From Sphingobacterium phlebotomi (GTDB lineage Bacteria; Bacteroidota; Bacteroidia; Sphingobacteriales; Sphingobacteriaceae), in NCBI RefSeq assembly GCF_008180195.1, contig NZ_VTAV01000002.1:310001-374000 (forward strand): 64,000 nucleotides of DNA. The letters are read 5' to 3'. Shown here one piece after another: positions 44,501 to 53,084 of this stretch; positions within the stretch are counted from its first letter, which is position 1; the number at the start of each line of letters is the position of its first letter. Both the position numbers and the translations under genes were made by a program. Below the pieces are notes generated by a model. That model searched no databases, was not told where the DNA came from, and was given only the letters and a program-made list of their open reading frames with translations.

Positions 44501-45169
44501 GTCGGCGACGGACTGACAGTTTCTGAGGAACCTGGCGCCATGATATATGGAATATATTCCTATAAATGGGCAGGTCTTGACCATGAAACGGGATTACCGA
44601 TGGGTTTTGTAGACGGCGAAAAGTCAATGGATTATCGTTCCATATTGAGTAACGAGACCCAATTGGAGGATCTGGTATTGCATGGTTCGGCGAGGCCACT
44701 CTATTTCGGAGCCTTGCGCAACAATGTCTCATATAAAGACTTCACGCTATCTTTCAATATCGTCTATCAGTTCGATTACTATTTTAGGCGAAAAGGTCTC
44801 AGCTATGCCAACCTGCTAAACAATGGAAATGGACACGAGGATTACAACCGCAGGTGGCAAAATCCTGGCGATGAAGAATCGACGCACGTACCTGCTTTCG
44901 TGTATCCCCTAAATTCCTCCGCAAACACCTTCTATCTCGCCTCTGAGCCGCTTGTCGAACGCGGTGACTATATCCGTTTAAACGACATCCGGTTAGACTT
45001 TAATCGGAGTCTCCGATTGAGAACGCAACAGGTAGGCATGAATATTTTCGCAATGATAAATAATGTGGGCATGATCTGGAAAGCGACTAAACTGGATGTA
45101 GATCCACAGTATCGATCTAATATACCTCCGCCAAGGTATATGTCCTTTGGTTTAAGGTTAACATATTAA
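41573..45169 (+). CDS. SusC/RagA transporter with STN signalling domain
   Basis: A 1198-aa TonB-dependent transporter. Signal peptide ends near SASSLAQ (about 44). The STN domain follows (LKSVFKELKAQTGYNFLY... LTYELDRKTIVI), which contacts FecR. Then come a carboxypeptidase-like domain (RGRVVNEKGEPLAGATVYV), the plug (ITILKDAASAAIWGAKAGNG) and the barrel. Over the barrel it is clearly paralogous to the SusC at 1848 (both share ...FQFDYYFR- and NAS/NNVGMIWKA-like ends). Start could also be the Met at 41639. Confidence 0.95.
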   Translation: MYRNYVIKIGIDHHLCRRIWLIMRLTTLILLVALMHVSASSLAQKVTINHSNSSLKSVFKELKAQTGYNFLYTESQLQKAKPVSIQVKNTELQQVLQQLFTDQPLTYELDRKTIVIREKPRPIKVISQGEPHHLDLEQKQQPIRGRVVNEKGEPLAGATVYVLDGEGKRTNVLTTSQDNGEFLLTDVKEDTILEITYLGYSVSKIIAQAQMGSIMLKPLTTEVEEVVVSTGYEQFDQKSATGAFEVLGTDIINRNTGQDILSRIENMSSGLYFDKSTTSASFSLVGRAPNHNLFLQGVSTLRSTHTGASSPLIILDNFPYEGDINSINPNDVESITILKDAASAAIWGAKAGNGVLVITTKGASKDGKFRMDVQSNIQVHDKPDLYANPVISSKDLIDLEMDLYEKGFFNSRYNARTKLALPPVVEMLYRYDNDQITEGELQHAISHYQNQDVRTSMLKYMYRQSMLQQHNVRISGGNDLYRMGMSLGYDKSLATRIGDRNERLTWKLDNSLKFTDKFNMDIGLRWNIGSAERSYGSEYYSDSGYRFPYVSVADEAGNPLSIPWDYQMGYIENAGEGRLLDWHFRPLDEARNPVQQDTGNELMVDLRAKYKLLPILQLLVDYRYARNSTRGDTNYNIDHYYVRNLINRGTELTDNGTVYHFPYGGIRTFSDQLTNSHYGRMQLNLSTNIHKDHHIRAIAGMDITDSKAESSGLTMYGYDEERGLFDTSVDHQKQYPIFDNLASFGTIDYPISPYGYFIDRSVSLYFNGTYTFLDRHMLSSSIRRDASNIFGVETNNKWTPLWSVGYAYVLDREEFYNVDWLTQLKLRATYGVSGNVDNSLSSHVTMSYTPNGSSWGVPYQGGFISTLPNPNLRWEKVKQLNLALDFSIGKGNRITGSIDYFHKLTDDLLYNVPIDPTLGKSNATRNIANTETRGVNVQLSSINIRRPVTWTSHLNFGYNNSWIIDTHTKYAGPTRYVGDGLTVSEEPGAMIYGIYSYKWAGLDHETGLPMGFVDGEKSMDYRSILSNETQLEDLVLHGSARPLYFGALRNNVSYKDFTLSFNIVYQFDYYFRRKGLSYANLLNNGNGHEDYNRRWQNPGDEESTHVPAFVYPLNSSANTFYLASEPLVERGDYIRLNDIRLDFNRSLRLRTQQVGMNIFAMINNVGMIWKATKLDVDPQYRSNIPPPRYMSFGLRLTY

Positions 45170-45170
45170 T

Positions 45171-46517
45171 ATGATGATGAATATTAAGAATTTATTGATT
45201 CTTCTTGTTGGCACAGTGCTGACAGGATGCAGTGATTTTCTGGATGAGAAAAGTGACAAGAAACTGGCAGTTCCGACTACCATACAAGATCTGGAAGCCC
45301 TATTGGGCTATACCAGTGATATGAACCTTTCTTATTGTGCCATTATAGGTGAGGTCGCCTCTGACAATTTGTTTCTTTCAGACGACACGTGGCTGGCATT
45401 GAACAGGGATGAAGACAGGGCTATGTACGTTTGGCAGTTTCTCCCTACGCTGGGAACTTATTGGGCAGGATCATACAACCGGGTGTTGAACGCTAACGTT
45501 GTACTCGAAAATGTCGACGATATTACAGATATGCCAGAATTAAAAAGAAATCAAGTTAAAGGAATGGCTCTATTCTATAGAGCATTGAGTTTTTTTGATC
45601 TACTGCAAATCTTTTCAAGATCATTCGATTCGGAAACCGCCGCAAATGTTCCCGGCATAGTATTAAGATTATCGGGAGATATTGATGAAGAACTATATCG
45701 AAATGATCAACAGGAATGTATGTTCCAGATTGAGAAGGATCTTCTTGCCGCAGAGAAGCTTCTGGAAGGCTGGATGCCAAACTATCCAACACAACCGTCC
45801 ATAGCATCCGTTTATGCATTACTGTCAAAATATTATCTTATGACCAAGGATTATGATAAATCTCTGCATTTTGCGTCGAGATGTCTGGAAATTAGGAGTG
45901 ATCTTTTAAATTATAATACAATCCCAGAGGGCAAATACCCCTTTGAAAGATATAACGCGGAGGTTTTGTTTTACGCACAGTCAAGTGGACAAACTATGGT
46001 TCAAGAATCCCGTGCCCGGGTTGCGCCGGAACTTTACGAGATGTACTCGGCCAGCGATAAGAGAAAAGAACTATTCTTTACAATTAATGCCGACGGATAT
46101 CAAATGTTCACAGGGGATTACGGAAAAGGTTCATCCAGTCAAAAATTCTGCGGTCTGACCACGGCAGAAGTATGGTTAACGAGTGCTGAATGTAATATCC
46201 GGCTGAACAAAATAGAAGAAGCTATCGAAGACATGCATCATTTTATACAACATAGATACATTGTAACAGACCATCGGTTAGAAACAATGGAAAAGGAAGA
46301 ATTCCTACATTTTGTTTTGGACGAACGCAGAAAGGAGTTGATTTTTAGAGGGGTTAGATGGTTTGATCTTAAAAGATTGACAAGTGAAGAATTAAGAGTA
46401 GACCGGTTGGTAAGGAAAATTGGGGGTAATGAAATTACTATTTCTATAGAGCAGCTTAAAGAATTTCGGTTTGCATTACCACAATCTGTTATCGATGCCA
46501 CAGGTATAGAACAATAA
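45171..46517 (+). CDS. SusD/RagB-family outer-membrane lipoprotein
   Basis: A 448-aa lipoprotein with lipobox VLTGC and SDFLDEKSDKKLAVPTTIQD, matching the start of the first SusD. Helical repeats and the C-terminal DERRKELIFRGVRWFDLKRL pattern are present. It begins one base after the SusC stop, so translation is coupled. Partner of the SusC at 41573. Confidence 0.93.
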   Translation: MMMNIKNLLILLVGTVLTGCSDFLDEKSDKKLAVPTTIQDLEALLGYTSDMNLSYCAIIGEVASDNLFLSDDTWLALNRDEDRAMYVWQFLPTLGTYWAGSYNRVLNANVVLENVDDITDMPELKRNQVKGMALFYRALSFFDLLQIFSRSFDSETAANVPGIVLRLSGDIDEELYRNDQQECMFQIEKDLLAAEKLLEGWMPNYPTQPSIASVYALLSKYYLMTKDYDKSLHFASRCLEIRSDLLNYNTIPEGKYPFERYNAEVLFYAQSSGQTMVQESRARVAPELYEMYSASDKRKELFFTINADGYQMFTGDYGKGSSSQKFCGLTTAEVWLTSAECNIRLNKIEEAIEDMHHFIQHRYIVTDHRLETMEKEEFLHFVLDERRKELIFRGVRWFDLKRLTSEELRVDRLVRKIGGNEITISIEQLKEFRFALPQSVIDATGIEQ

Positions 46518-46563
46518 TGACATAACTTGATATAATTGAGTTGATTAATATAAATACCACGAT

Positions 46564-47241
46564 ATGTCCAAATTAATAACAATACTTATTTTAGTACTGT
46601 CTAGTATGCCAGTATTAAAATCTTTATCCCATTCTGGGTCGAAAGATAAAAAGACAAATAACTCGAAATTAAATACTGTAACCCTCCAATTCCAGTCAAT
46701 GGAAAAGGGAATTGACTATTCAAATTTAAGTCAATTAGAAGTTGGCGACACCATCCCTCTCGAATTATGGAATGCATCGCTGCAAGTTATCGGTTATCCA
46801 GAAGAAAGGAAAACCATAACACTGAATGACTATAAGGATAAAAAATTTATAGTTTTAGATTTCTGGAGCACCTGGTGTGGAACGTGCATTTTTACGCTAC
46901 CAAAAACATTTGAAACTCTTTCAAAGTTCAGTGATCAAATTGCCTTGATTCCAATAACTAATCAGACAAAAGACATTATTGCACCATTTGTTCTTAAAAA
47001 CAAATATGTAAGCGCAATACCTAATTTCTATTCGGTAATAAATAACCAATATTATATGGACGTTTTCAAAATAAAATGGATGCCTCGAGTTGTTATAATT
47101 AATAATGAAGGTGTCGTAATTGCAATCACTAAGCCGGCATTCATTGTTGAAGAGTCTATTAAAGATTTATTAGACAATAGATTTGTAGAATTTCCGCAGG
47201 CATTCGTATGGGATGATAGGTCTCTCAATATATATTGTTGA
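46564..47241 (+). CDS. TlpA-like thioredoxin-fold protein
   Basis: A 225-aa exported thioredoxin-like protein with active site WCGTC (Cys105, Cys108) in LDFWSTWCGTC. The preceding block IPLELWNASLQVIGYPEE and TITLNDYKDKK matches the TlpA at 5122. It is shorter, lacking about 160 residues at the end that the first copy has. The cis-Pro-like KWMPRVVI is present. It closes the sigma-FecR-SusC-SusD-TlpA unit. Confidence 0.85.
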   Translation: MSKLITILILVLSSMPVLKSLSHSGSKDKKTNNSKLNTVTLQFQSMEKGIDYSNLSQLEVGDTIPLELWNASLQVIGYPEERKTITLNDYKDKKFIVLDFWSTWCGTCIFTLPKTFETLSKFSDQIALIPITNQTKDIIAPFVLKNKYVSAIPNFYSVINNQYYMDVFKIKWMPRVVIINNEGVVIAITKPAFIVEESIKDLLDNRFVEFPQAFVWDDRSLNIYC

Positions 47242-47298
47242 TTATGTTAATGAAATAAGAGTATTGTCCAAGGGAGTGTTTCATCGTTTGTTTGGTAA

Positions 47299-47329
47299 CC
47301 TCCTGTTCTTGCGAACAGGAGGCTTTTTT
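47299..47329 (+). terminator. Rho-independent terminator of the second Sus unit
   Basis: A perfect 10-bp stem CCTCCTGTTC/GAACAGGAGG with loop TTGC is followed by six T. It lies 57 nt after the TlpA stop. Confidence 0.9.
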
Positions 47330-47410
47330 GGTATTTTGGCTTGAATTTAACGCCTAAATGCTTTATCTTTAACCCATATAGCAATTGCAGCTAAAACGTA
47401 TGTCAAACCA

Positions 47411-47429
47411 GTGAGTTATTCGGTGAGTC
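47411..47429 (+). repeat. Outer repeat GTGAGTYATTCGGWGAGTC, left copy
   Basis: GTGAGTTATTCGGTGAGTC here matches 17 of 19 bases of a copy at 57566-57584, on the far side of the island. Both lie outside the att repeats. Each holds two GTGAGT/GAGAGT half units, like recombinase arm sites. Confidence 0.5.
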
Positions 47430-47487
47430 GGGAAGTTAGATGTTTGTAAAGTGCTGATAAAGAGATTAATGTTCGAAGGGTTCGATT

Positions 47488-47501
47488 CCCCTACGGGCTA
47501 C
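47488..47501 (+). repeat. Left att repeat (tRNA 3'-end fragment)
   Basis: GGTTCGATTCCCCTACGGGCTAC resembles the T-arm and acceptor 3' strand of a tRNA (the full match to the right copy is the last 14 bases). No anticodon or 5' arm lies upstream, so the tRNA is not complete here. Confidence 0.7.
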
Positions 47502-47532
47502 CGAGAGGCTCCAAAGAGAGCCAAGAAGATTC

Positions 47533-47572
47533 AAAAACCGCTTTTAAATACGTTTAAAGGCGGTTTTCATTT
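47533..47572 (+). terminator. Terminator-like hairpin inside the island's left end
   Basis: AAAACCGCTTTTAAA pairs with TTTAAAGGCGGTTTT (one wobble) around a 4-nt loop, then T-rich. It may stop read-through from the tRNA or the chromosome into the integrase. Confidence 0.55.
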
Positions 47573-47605
47573 TATAGGGTTCGCTGAAATTCACCCAAAT
47601 TCGAC

Positions 47606-47632
47606 AAAAAGAACCCCGAAAAGAACCCCCGA
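47606..47632 (+). repeat. Left arm-type repeats of the integrase
   Basis: Two tandem copies AAAAAGAACCCCGA (47606) and AAAAGAACCCCCGA (47619), 13 bp apart, are matched by two copies at the right end (57375-57401). Position and pairing fit arm-type sites of a tyrosine recombinase. Confidence 0.6.
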
Positions 47633-47650
47633 CACCTTGCGTGTCCGCCC

Positions 47651-47658
47651 TATATTTG
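47651..47658 (+). promoter_or_regulatory. -7 promoter box of the integrase gene
   Basis: TATATTTG matches TAnnTTTG exactly, 42 nt before the start codon. The second arm repeat (47619-47632) covers the -33 position, so integrase binding could repress its own promoter. Confidence 0.5.
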
Positions 47659-47699
47659 TTATCTTGCATTATTGTTTAACGGTTTAAAATCAGAGGATT

Positions 47700-49058
47700 A
47701 TGAGCAGGACGGTAAAAATCGAATGTGGCATCAGTTTCCGTCTACGGGAAACGGGGGCCACCAAACCCACGCCGATAACGTGCTTCGTGGAGTACAACGG
47801 CAAGCCCGTGGTGAAGATACCCACGGGAACAAAGGTACACCCCGCCAAATGGAACCCCGAAAAGGAAAGACCCATCGGCGGACTAAAAGGGCTTGATTCG
47901 GCCGAGGCAAAAGCCATCATCGAAAAACTTGCAACCGTAAAGGCAACGGTGGAAACCGAATACCGTACATTCGTGAACAAATTCCAGAGCTACCCCGATA
48001 AGGCTATCTTTAAGGAACAGGTAATAGGGCTACTTGCAGGGGCAACCACGGTAAAGGCATCCGACCCCAGCCAGTCGCTTCTTTCTTTTTTCGACCGACA
48101 GGTAAAACTTAGCCGTGAGGGCAAGCGAACCGTGCTGAAAGGCAAACGTGCAGGGATGCGTTACAGGGAAAACACCATACGCTCCTACGAGGGTAGCCGA
48201 ACGCTATTGCAGGAGTATGTGGAGCATAGGAAGCTGAAAAGGCTGAACTTCGATAACGTGACAATGGATTTCTATTATGACCTGCGGAATTATATGTTCA
48301 CTGACAGGAGTTTTTCGCTCAACTACTTCGGAAAGGTCATCAAGCACGTTAAGCTGTTCATGGGAGAGGCAAAGGAACTCGGTTGGCACGCGAATGAAAT
48401 ATACAAGTCAAAGGCATTCATCAAGGTGGAGGAGGAAACCGTTGCGGTGTATAACGATATAGAACAGTTAGGGGCGATACATTCCGTTGACCTAACAGGC
48501 CATCCAGGTCTAAAGAATGCGAGAGACCTTTATCTGCTCGGCGCATGGAGCGGACTACGCTTTCAAGACTATTCGGTATTAGCGGAGAAAGCACGGGTTC
48601 ATGGCGACTTTATCCACATTGAAACGGAAAAAACAGGGGTTTTCGTTGCGATTCCGATATTGCCCGTCACCCGTGAAATACTGGAAAGCTACCGCCAAGA
48701 AGATGGAACCTATCTTTATCCAAAGCCGATAAGCAACCAAAAGCTGAACGATTACATCAAGATTATCGGGAAGATGGCCGGACTTACCCAGCCTGTCAGC
48801 ATTACCGTACCGCAGGGCGGTACACGGGTACAGGTGACCATTCCTTTCTATGATGCTATGGGAACACATACGGCAAGGCGTTCGTTCGCCACCAATATGT
48901 ACAAGCATTACAGGCTTCCAACGTTCACCATCATGAAGATAACGGGGCATACTACGGAAACCAATTTCTTTAAATATATCAAGATGACCCGCGAGGAAAA
49001 CGCACAGCTCATACTCGATACGGTGACCGCAAAAATAGAACTGGAAAAGGCAGGATAA
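47700..49058 (+). CDS. Tyrosine-type site-specific integrase
   Basis: A 452-aa recombinase with an N-terminal arm-binding domain (about 1-110), a SAM-like core-binding domain (about 125-235) and a catalytic domain. Catalytic residues visible: Arg in SGLRFQDYSVL, Lys in ETEKTGVF, HTARRSFATN, GHTTETNFFKYI with the nucleophile Tyr. It lies next to the left att repeat. Base composition is visibly GC-richer than the AT-rich flanks, as is the next gene, supporting transfer from another genome. Confidence 0.93.
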   Translation: MSRTVKIECGISFRLRETGATKPTPITCFVEYNGKPVVKIPTGTKVHPAKWNPEKERPIGGLKGLDSAEAKAIIEKLATVKATVETEYRTFVNKFQSYPDKAIFKEQVIGLLAGATTVKASDPSQSLLSFFDRQVKLSREGKRTVLKGKRAGMRYRENTIRSYEGSRTLLQEYVEHRKLKRLNFDNVTMDFYYDLRNYMFTDRSFSLNYFGKVIKHVKLFMGEAKELGWHANEIYKSKAFIKVEEETVAVYNDIEQLGAIHSVDLTGHPGLKNARDLYLLGAWSGLRFQDYSVLAEKARVHGDFIHIETEKTGVFVAIPILPVTREILESYRQEDGTYLYPKPISNQKLNDYIKIIGKMAGLTQPVSITVPQGGTRVQVTIPFYDAMGTHTARRSFATNMYKHYRLPTFTIMKITGHTTETNFFKYIKMTREENAQLILDTVTAKIELEKAG

Positions 49059-49074
49059 CCAAAAGACAACGCTC

Positions 49075-50124
49075 ATGAAATTAAACGACTTAAAACATCT
49101 GAACAGCCTACTTGCCGATTTCACTTGGTTCGGACGTACCTTTCTGCAAACGGGTACGGGGCTGGAATGGGATGCCATCGGCGGACGGGATTACTTTGCC
49201 ACCGCTTGGATGGAATTTTTCAAGGGCATCAACGATGGCACTTACCACCGCTTGGTCGAGGCCATCACCGATGCGCCTTACATATCGCACTTTCGGAAAG
49301 AGGTAGCGGAACGGTTGAACCCCTTGCTTGTCGAACTGGATGTCATGAGCGTAGAACAGGGTATGCACAAGATAAAGGTGCGCATTGACGTGGAGAAATT
49401 CAAACGTTACGAAACGAAGTTACGGCAATTGAGTGGGGACGGCATTATCTTCGACATCATACAGGACGATGACGATATCCGTGACACCTATTTCATAGAC
49501 GGAGACCCCGACCAAATCCGTTCCTACCTCATGCACGGCATAAGGGAAGTACTCGACCGTTACACTTCCGCAGAGCAGGAGAAAATAAGAGAGCTTGAAA
49601 GCAGGCTAAAGGAACTTGAAACCGAGTTACAGGAAAAAAATGCCCTTTTGGCCGTGCAGGATGCTGGGCGCATGGAGCTTGCCCGAACCGTAAAGGAACA
49701 GCAGGACGAGATAACCGCCGTTACGGAGCGCAACCGCACGTTGGAGGGAATACTGTCGGAATACAGAAAGGAGGAAGAAGAAGCGGACAATGCGGTAATA
49801 GACCCATCCAGCCCCATAGAGAACGGCAGGCTCCGCATGTACTTCTTTTACAAGCTGGGGTTCCTTGACAAGTCCATTTGGAACGACGGCCTAACATACG
49901 GACAAATGGGCAAGATTCTACAGAAAATCCTCGGTGGCAAACCCATCAAGGCGGATACGGCCGAACGTGATGTCAAACTGTTCAATGCGACGGGAAGTGC
50001 CAAACTAAAGGATTTTGAAGCCAAGAACGAAGATAAGGTACTTAACTATCTGAAATTGGTATTTGAAAAAATAGATTTCCTCTTCCGTGTTCTTAAAATC
50101 TTTCTTAAGTATAAAATCCTTTAA
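49075..50124 (+). CDS. Coiled-coil hypothetical protein, 3' end possibly altered
   Basis: A 349-aa protein starting 17 nt after the integrase. A globular N-terminal part (about 1-165) leads to a long coiled coil (SAEQEKIRELESRLKELETELQ...RNRTLEGILSEYRKEEEE) and a C-terminal domain (RLRMYFFYKLGFLDKSIWND, YGQMGKILQKILGGK). The last 15-20 codons run antisense through the rteC fragment, so the end was probably created by a deletion junction. No family recognised. Confidence 0.65.
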   Translation: MKLNDLKHLNSLLADFTWFGRTFLQTGTGLEWDAIGGRDYFATAWMEFFKGINDGTYHRLVEAITDAPYISHFRKEVAERLNPLLVELDVMSVEQGMHKIKVRIDVEKFKRYETKLRQLSGDGIIFDIIQDDDDIRDTYFIDGDPDQIRSYLMHGIREVLDRYTSAEQEKIRELESRLKELETELQEKNALLAVQDAGRMELARTVKEQQDEITAVTERNRTLEGILSEYRKEEEEADNAVIDPSSPIENGRLRMYFFYKLGFLDKSIWNDGLTYGQMGKILQKILGGKPIKADTAERDVKLFNATGSAKLKDFEAKNEDKVLNYLKLVFEKIDFLFRVLKIFLKYKIL

Positions 50125-50253
50125 ATCCGAAAGGCTTTTGATGATGAGCTGTATAACAGCTTCGATACTTTTTGTAGGGCAGTCAGCTTCACTTCCTATT
50201 TCTTGAATTGCAGTTTCCAATTTAAGATGTGTTTCATTGTAGAATTTTTCCAT
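50069..50253 (-). pseudogene. rteC: rteC 5' fragment
   Basis: The first ~60 codons read MEKFYNETHLKLETAIQEIG, TKSIEAVIQLIIKSLSDLKD and EEEIYFFKY, the N-terminus of RteC, the regulator that controls excision and transfer of Bacteroides conjugative transposons. The frame then runs into sequence antisense to the coiled-coil gene and stops at 50005. Roughly three quarters of the gene is missing, so it should be non-functional. Confidence 0.75.
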
Positions 50254-50356
50254 CCCCTTAGTTTGCAATATTGATGTTTGATTTATTAATAGAAAAGCCT
50301 AAACGGTACATTTAGGCTTAATGCGGATCATCAAGTTGAAGGATTATTCAATTGCC

Positions 50357-50989
50357 TTATCCAATAAAAGTTACAAACTCATCCATCGGGTTTCGAACTT
50401 TTCTCATTGGAGCCAGCCAATCATGTTCTGCACGATAGCCCACATACATTAAAACCACACTTTTTAAACCTTTCACTTTCAATTCCAACGTTTTATCTAC
50501 CTGAGCATTGTCAAACCCTTCAGCAGGCGTACTGTCTATCTTTAGCTCTGCAGCTTGAGCTAATGCCATTGCCAGGCCGATATAGCACTGACGGGCAGCA
50601 TTGTCAAAATTTTCCTCGATGGTTTGAGAAGCGAAAATGGCTTTTATCTTATCGGTATAACTTTTAAATTGTCCGTCCGGCAAGCCTCTTTGCCGTGTCG
50701 TATGATTGTATATCTTATCTATACGTTCATCTGTATAGTTGTCCCAGGCTGCAAATACAAGAACATAGGAACAATCTCTCATGGATTCAGGATTAAACGA
50801 ACCTTCTTTTAATCTTTCTTTCAATTCCTGATTAGAAATGACCAATACCCTATATTGCTGTAAGCCAGACGATGTGGGTGCCAATCGGGCAGCTTCCAGA
50901 ATCTTATATAAATTTTTTTCGCTTACCTTTTTCGTAGGATCATAAGCTTTTGTGGCGTATCGCCAATTAAGATTTTCAATTAAAGACAT
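50357..50989 (-). CDS. Nitroreductase-family NAD(P)H-dependent oxidoreductase
   Basis: A 210-aa flavoprotein. FMN-binding parts are visible: RYATKAYDPTKKVSE near the start, APTSSGLQQYRVLVIS and QCYIGLAMALAQAAELKIDS, then MPAEGFDN-like STPAEGFDNAQVD. It probably reduces nitro compounds or quinones with NAD(P)H. It is the last of a set of minus-strand redox genes under HxlR/TetR regulators in the island. Confidence 0.9.
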   Translation of the reverse strand: MSLIENLNWRYATKAYDPTKKVSEKNLYKILEAARLAPTSSGLQQYRVLVISNQELKERLKEGSFNPESMRDCSYVLVFAAWDNYTDERIDKIYNHTTRQRGLPDGQFKSYTDKIKAIFASQTIEENFDNAARQCYIGLAMALAQAAELKIDSTPAEGFDNAQVDKTLELKVKGLKSVVLMYVGYRAEHDWLAPMRKVRNPMDEFVTFIG

Positions 50990-51036
50990 ATTTGAATTTT
51001 GTATTATGTTAGTTGGAATATTTTTTAATAATTATT

Positions 51037-51942
51037 CTAGGGTTTTAGAAAAGCTTCCTGTTCGTAGCTCGGGTTTGGATACTTGTAAAAACCTTCTCCT
51101 GTGGACACTCCGAGTTTATTGGGCTCTATAAAATTTTTTCTAATAAATTCTTTTCTTTTGATCCAAGTATTTTCACCGGTCTTCTCTGCATTATTGGTAA
51201 TAACATTATATGCAGTCGTCAGTCCGATGATGTCCAAAAGGGCGAAAGGTCCGATAGACCTGTTTCCAATTGGTGTCAGTATCCATGTCTTATCAATACT
51301 CTCTACATCTCCGACCCCTTCTATCAACAAATCTAATGCAGTCATTAGCCACGGAACTGATAGTGCATTCATGATGTAGCCGGGATTTTCTTTTTGAATG
51401 ACAACCGGCACCATCCCAATTGTTTTTGCAAATGCAAGAATGATTTCGATGTTTTTGGCATCCGTGCCGGCATGGCCCATGATTTCCACAATGTTGTACT
51501 TCCAAACAAGGTTGGCAAAGTGTAGTGCTAAAAATTGCTGTGGCCTGCCTGTTTCAGCAGCAAAATCACTTGGGAGTAATGTGGAGGAATTCGTGCAAAA
51601 AATAGTTTTTTGGGGTGCCAAAGTACTCAATTTGACATAGAATTCTTTCTTAACTTCTAGGTTTTCAGGTATGGCTTCTATGGTAATATCAGCATCTGTA
51701 ACCGATTCCGCAAGATTTGTAGTATAACTTAAATTATTGAAAGCTATATCCAAATCCTCATCCGTGGCATCAATATCAACCTTATAGGATTCACGTAGAT
51801 TCTCAAACCTTTTACGAGCATTTTCAAGGAATTCTTTTTTGATATCATATAAAGTGACCTTATAGCCATGAAAGGCTGTTTGAAACGCTATTTGCGCACC
51901 CAATACGCCTGCACCAAAGACTGTGACATTTTTTATGTCCAT
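51037..51942 (-). CDS. 3-hydroxyacyl-CoA dehydrogenase family protein
   Basis: A 301-aa NAD-dependent dehydrogenase with a Rossmann motif VFGAGVLGAQIA at 8-19 and NAD-binding end AIPENLEVKKEFY. The catalytic region reads LALHFANLVWKYNIVEIMGH; the His is kept but the usual HFFNP is HFANL, so the substrate may differ from standard acyl-CoA. The C-terminal dimer domain is intact (GFYKYPNP). Spacing to neighbours is 47 and 91 nt, so coexpression is likely but not certain. Confidence 0.85.
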   Translation of the reverse strand: MDIKNVTVFGAGVLGAQIAFQTAFHGYKVTLYDIKKEFLENARKRFENLRESYKVDIDATDEDLDIAFNNLSYTTNLAESVTDADITIEAIPENLEVKKEFYVKLSTLAPQKTIFCTNSSTLLPSDFAAETGRPQQFLALHFANLVWKYNIVEIMGHAGTDAKNIEIILAFAKTIGMVPVVIQKENPGYIMNALSVPWLMTALDLLIEGVGDVESIDKTWILTPIGNRSIGPFALLDIIGLTTAYNVITNNAEKTGENTWIKRKEFIRKNFIEPNKLGVSTGEGFYKYPNPSYEQEAFLKP

Positions 51943-52033
51943 ACTATTTGCTTTTAAAATTTAACATTGTATTTTTTAAACTAATAATTCCTATTACAAC
52001 AACTATTTTTATTTTACTCAGAAAATAAATTAG

Positions 52034-53029
52034 TTATCCATGGCTCACAACATATCTCCCTATTGCGTTTCCTTGACTTACATCGTATAAGGCGGCTGGC
52101 AGTTCTTCGAGATTAATTAATTTAGTGATATGACTAAGCACAGTGGGTTTCCATTCATTTGCTAGTAATTTCCATATAGCTTCTTTATGATTTAATGGTT
52201 GTTCAACCGAATCAATTCCAACAAGTGTTACATTCCTGATAATGAATGGATATATAGTTGTTTCAATATTTGGCGAAGCTACCAAACCGCAACAGGTCAC
52301 TGTGCCATTATAATTTGTGGCCTTAAGCATTCCCGAAAGAATCCTTCCTCCGACAGCATCAATTCCCCCAGCAAGTTCCATCTTTGACATGATGTCTTTA
52401 TCGTACTTATCTATAAAATCTTGCCTGGTAAAAACCGCATTGGCTCCTAATGTTCTTGTGAGGAAATCATTCTGTTTTTTTCCTGAAATTGCTACTACCT
52501 CATATCCTAGTTTAGACAATATAGCTACAGATATACTTCCGACACCACCCGTTGCTCCACTCACCGCTATTTTACCTTTCTCAGGTGTAACGCCCGAGTT
52601 GATAAGTTCATATATTGATAGTCCTGCCGTAAGACCCGCGGTGCCTAAAGCCATTGCGTCCAAAAGCGACAATGGTTCTGGAAGGGATAACACCCAGCCA
52701 GATGGGACACTGATGTACTCTCCAAATCCGCCCCAGGTATTCATTCCAAGATCGTATCCTGTGACAATTACCTTATCACCTGTTTTAAATTTATTGCTAC
52801 GGGAAGAAACCACCTCGCCTGCCGCATCTATACCAGGTACATGCGGGAACTTTTGGGTAACCCCTTTGTTTCCCGATGCAGACAATACGTCTTTATAATT
52901 AACAGGCGAGAAAGCTACTTTAATAAGCACTTCATTATTTGGAAGATCTGCGGTAGAAAGTTCCGTTAAGTTCGCTTTAAATTCACCTTGTTCTTCGGTA
53001 ATATATAATCCTTTAAATTGATATGCCAT
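52034..53029 (-). CDS. Zinc-free quinone oxidoreductase, YhdH/YhfP family
   Basis: A 331-aa medium-chain reductase. GroES-like N-terminal domain (EVLIKVAFSPVNYKDVLSASG, PGIDAAGEV) is followed by the NADPH fold with SGATGGVGSISVAIL. Zinc ligands are absent, as in quinone or acryloyl-CoA reductases of this family. It probably reduces electrophilic enones or quinones. It lies in the middle of the cargo. Confidence 0.9.
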   Translation of the reverse strand: MAYQFKGLYITEEQGEFKANLTELSTADLPNNEVLIKVAFSPVNYKDVLSASGNKGVTQKFPHVPGIDAAGEVVSSRSNKFKTGDKVIVTGYDLGMNTWGGFGEYISVPSGWVLSLPEPLSLLDAMALGTAGLTAGLSIYELINSGVTPEKGKIAVSGATGGVGSISVAILSKLGYEVVAISGKKQNDFLTRTLGANAVFTRQDFIDKYDKDIMSKMELAGGIDAVGGRILSGMLKATNYNGTVTCCGLVASPNIETTIYPFIIRNVTLVGIDSVEQPLNHKEAIWKLLANEWKPTVLSHITKLINLEELPAALYDVSQGNAIGRYVVSHG

Positions 53030-53084
53030 AATGATTTATTTATCTTCGAAATATCCATTCGGAGTTTCGTTTTGTTATACTTAC

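Noticed and set aside
47461-47502. A complete tRNA gene at the left island end
   Set aside because: Only the T-arm and acceptor 3' strand are present; no 5' acceptor, D-arm or anticodon arm can be formed upstream.
47606-47632. Short CRISPR-like repeat
   Set aside because: Only two adjacent copies with no spacers and no cas genes; the matching pair at the other end fits integrase arm sites.
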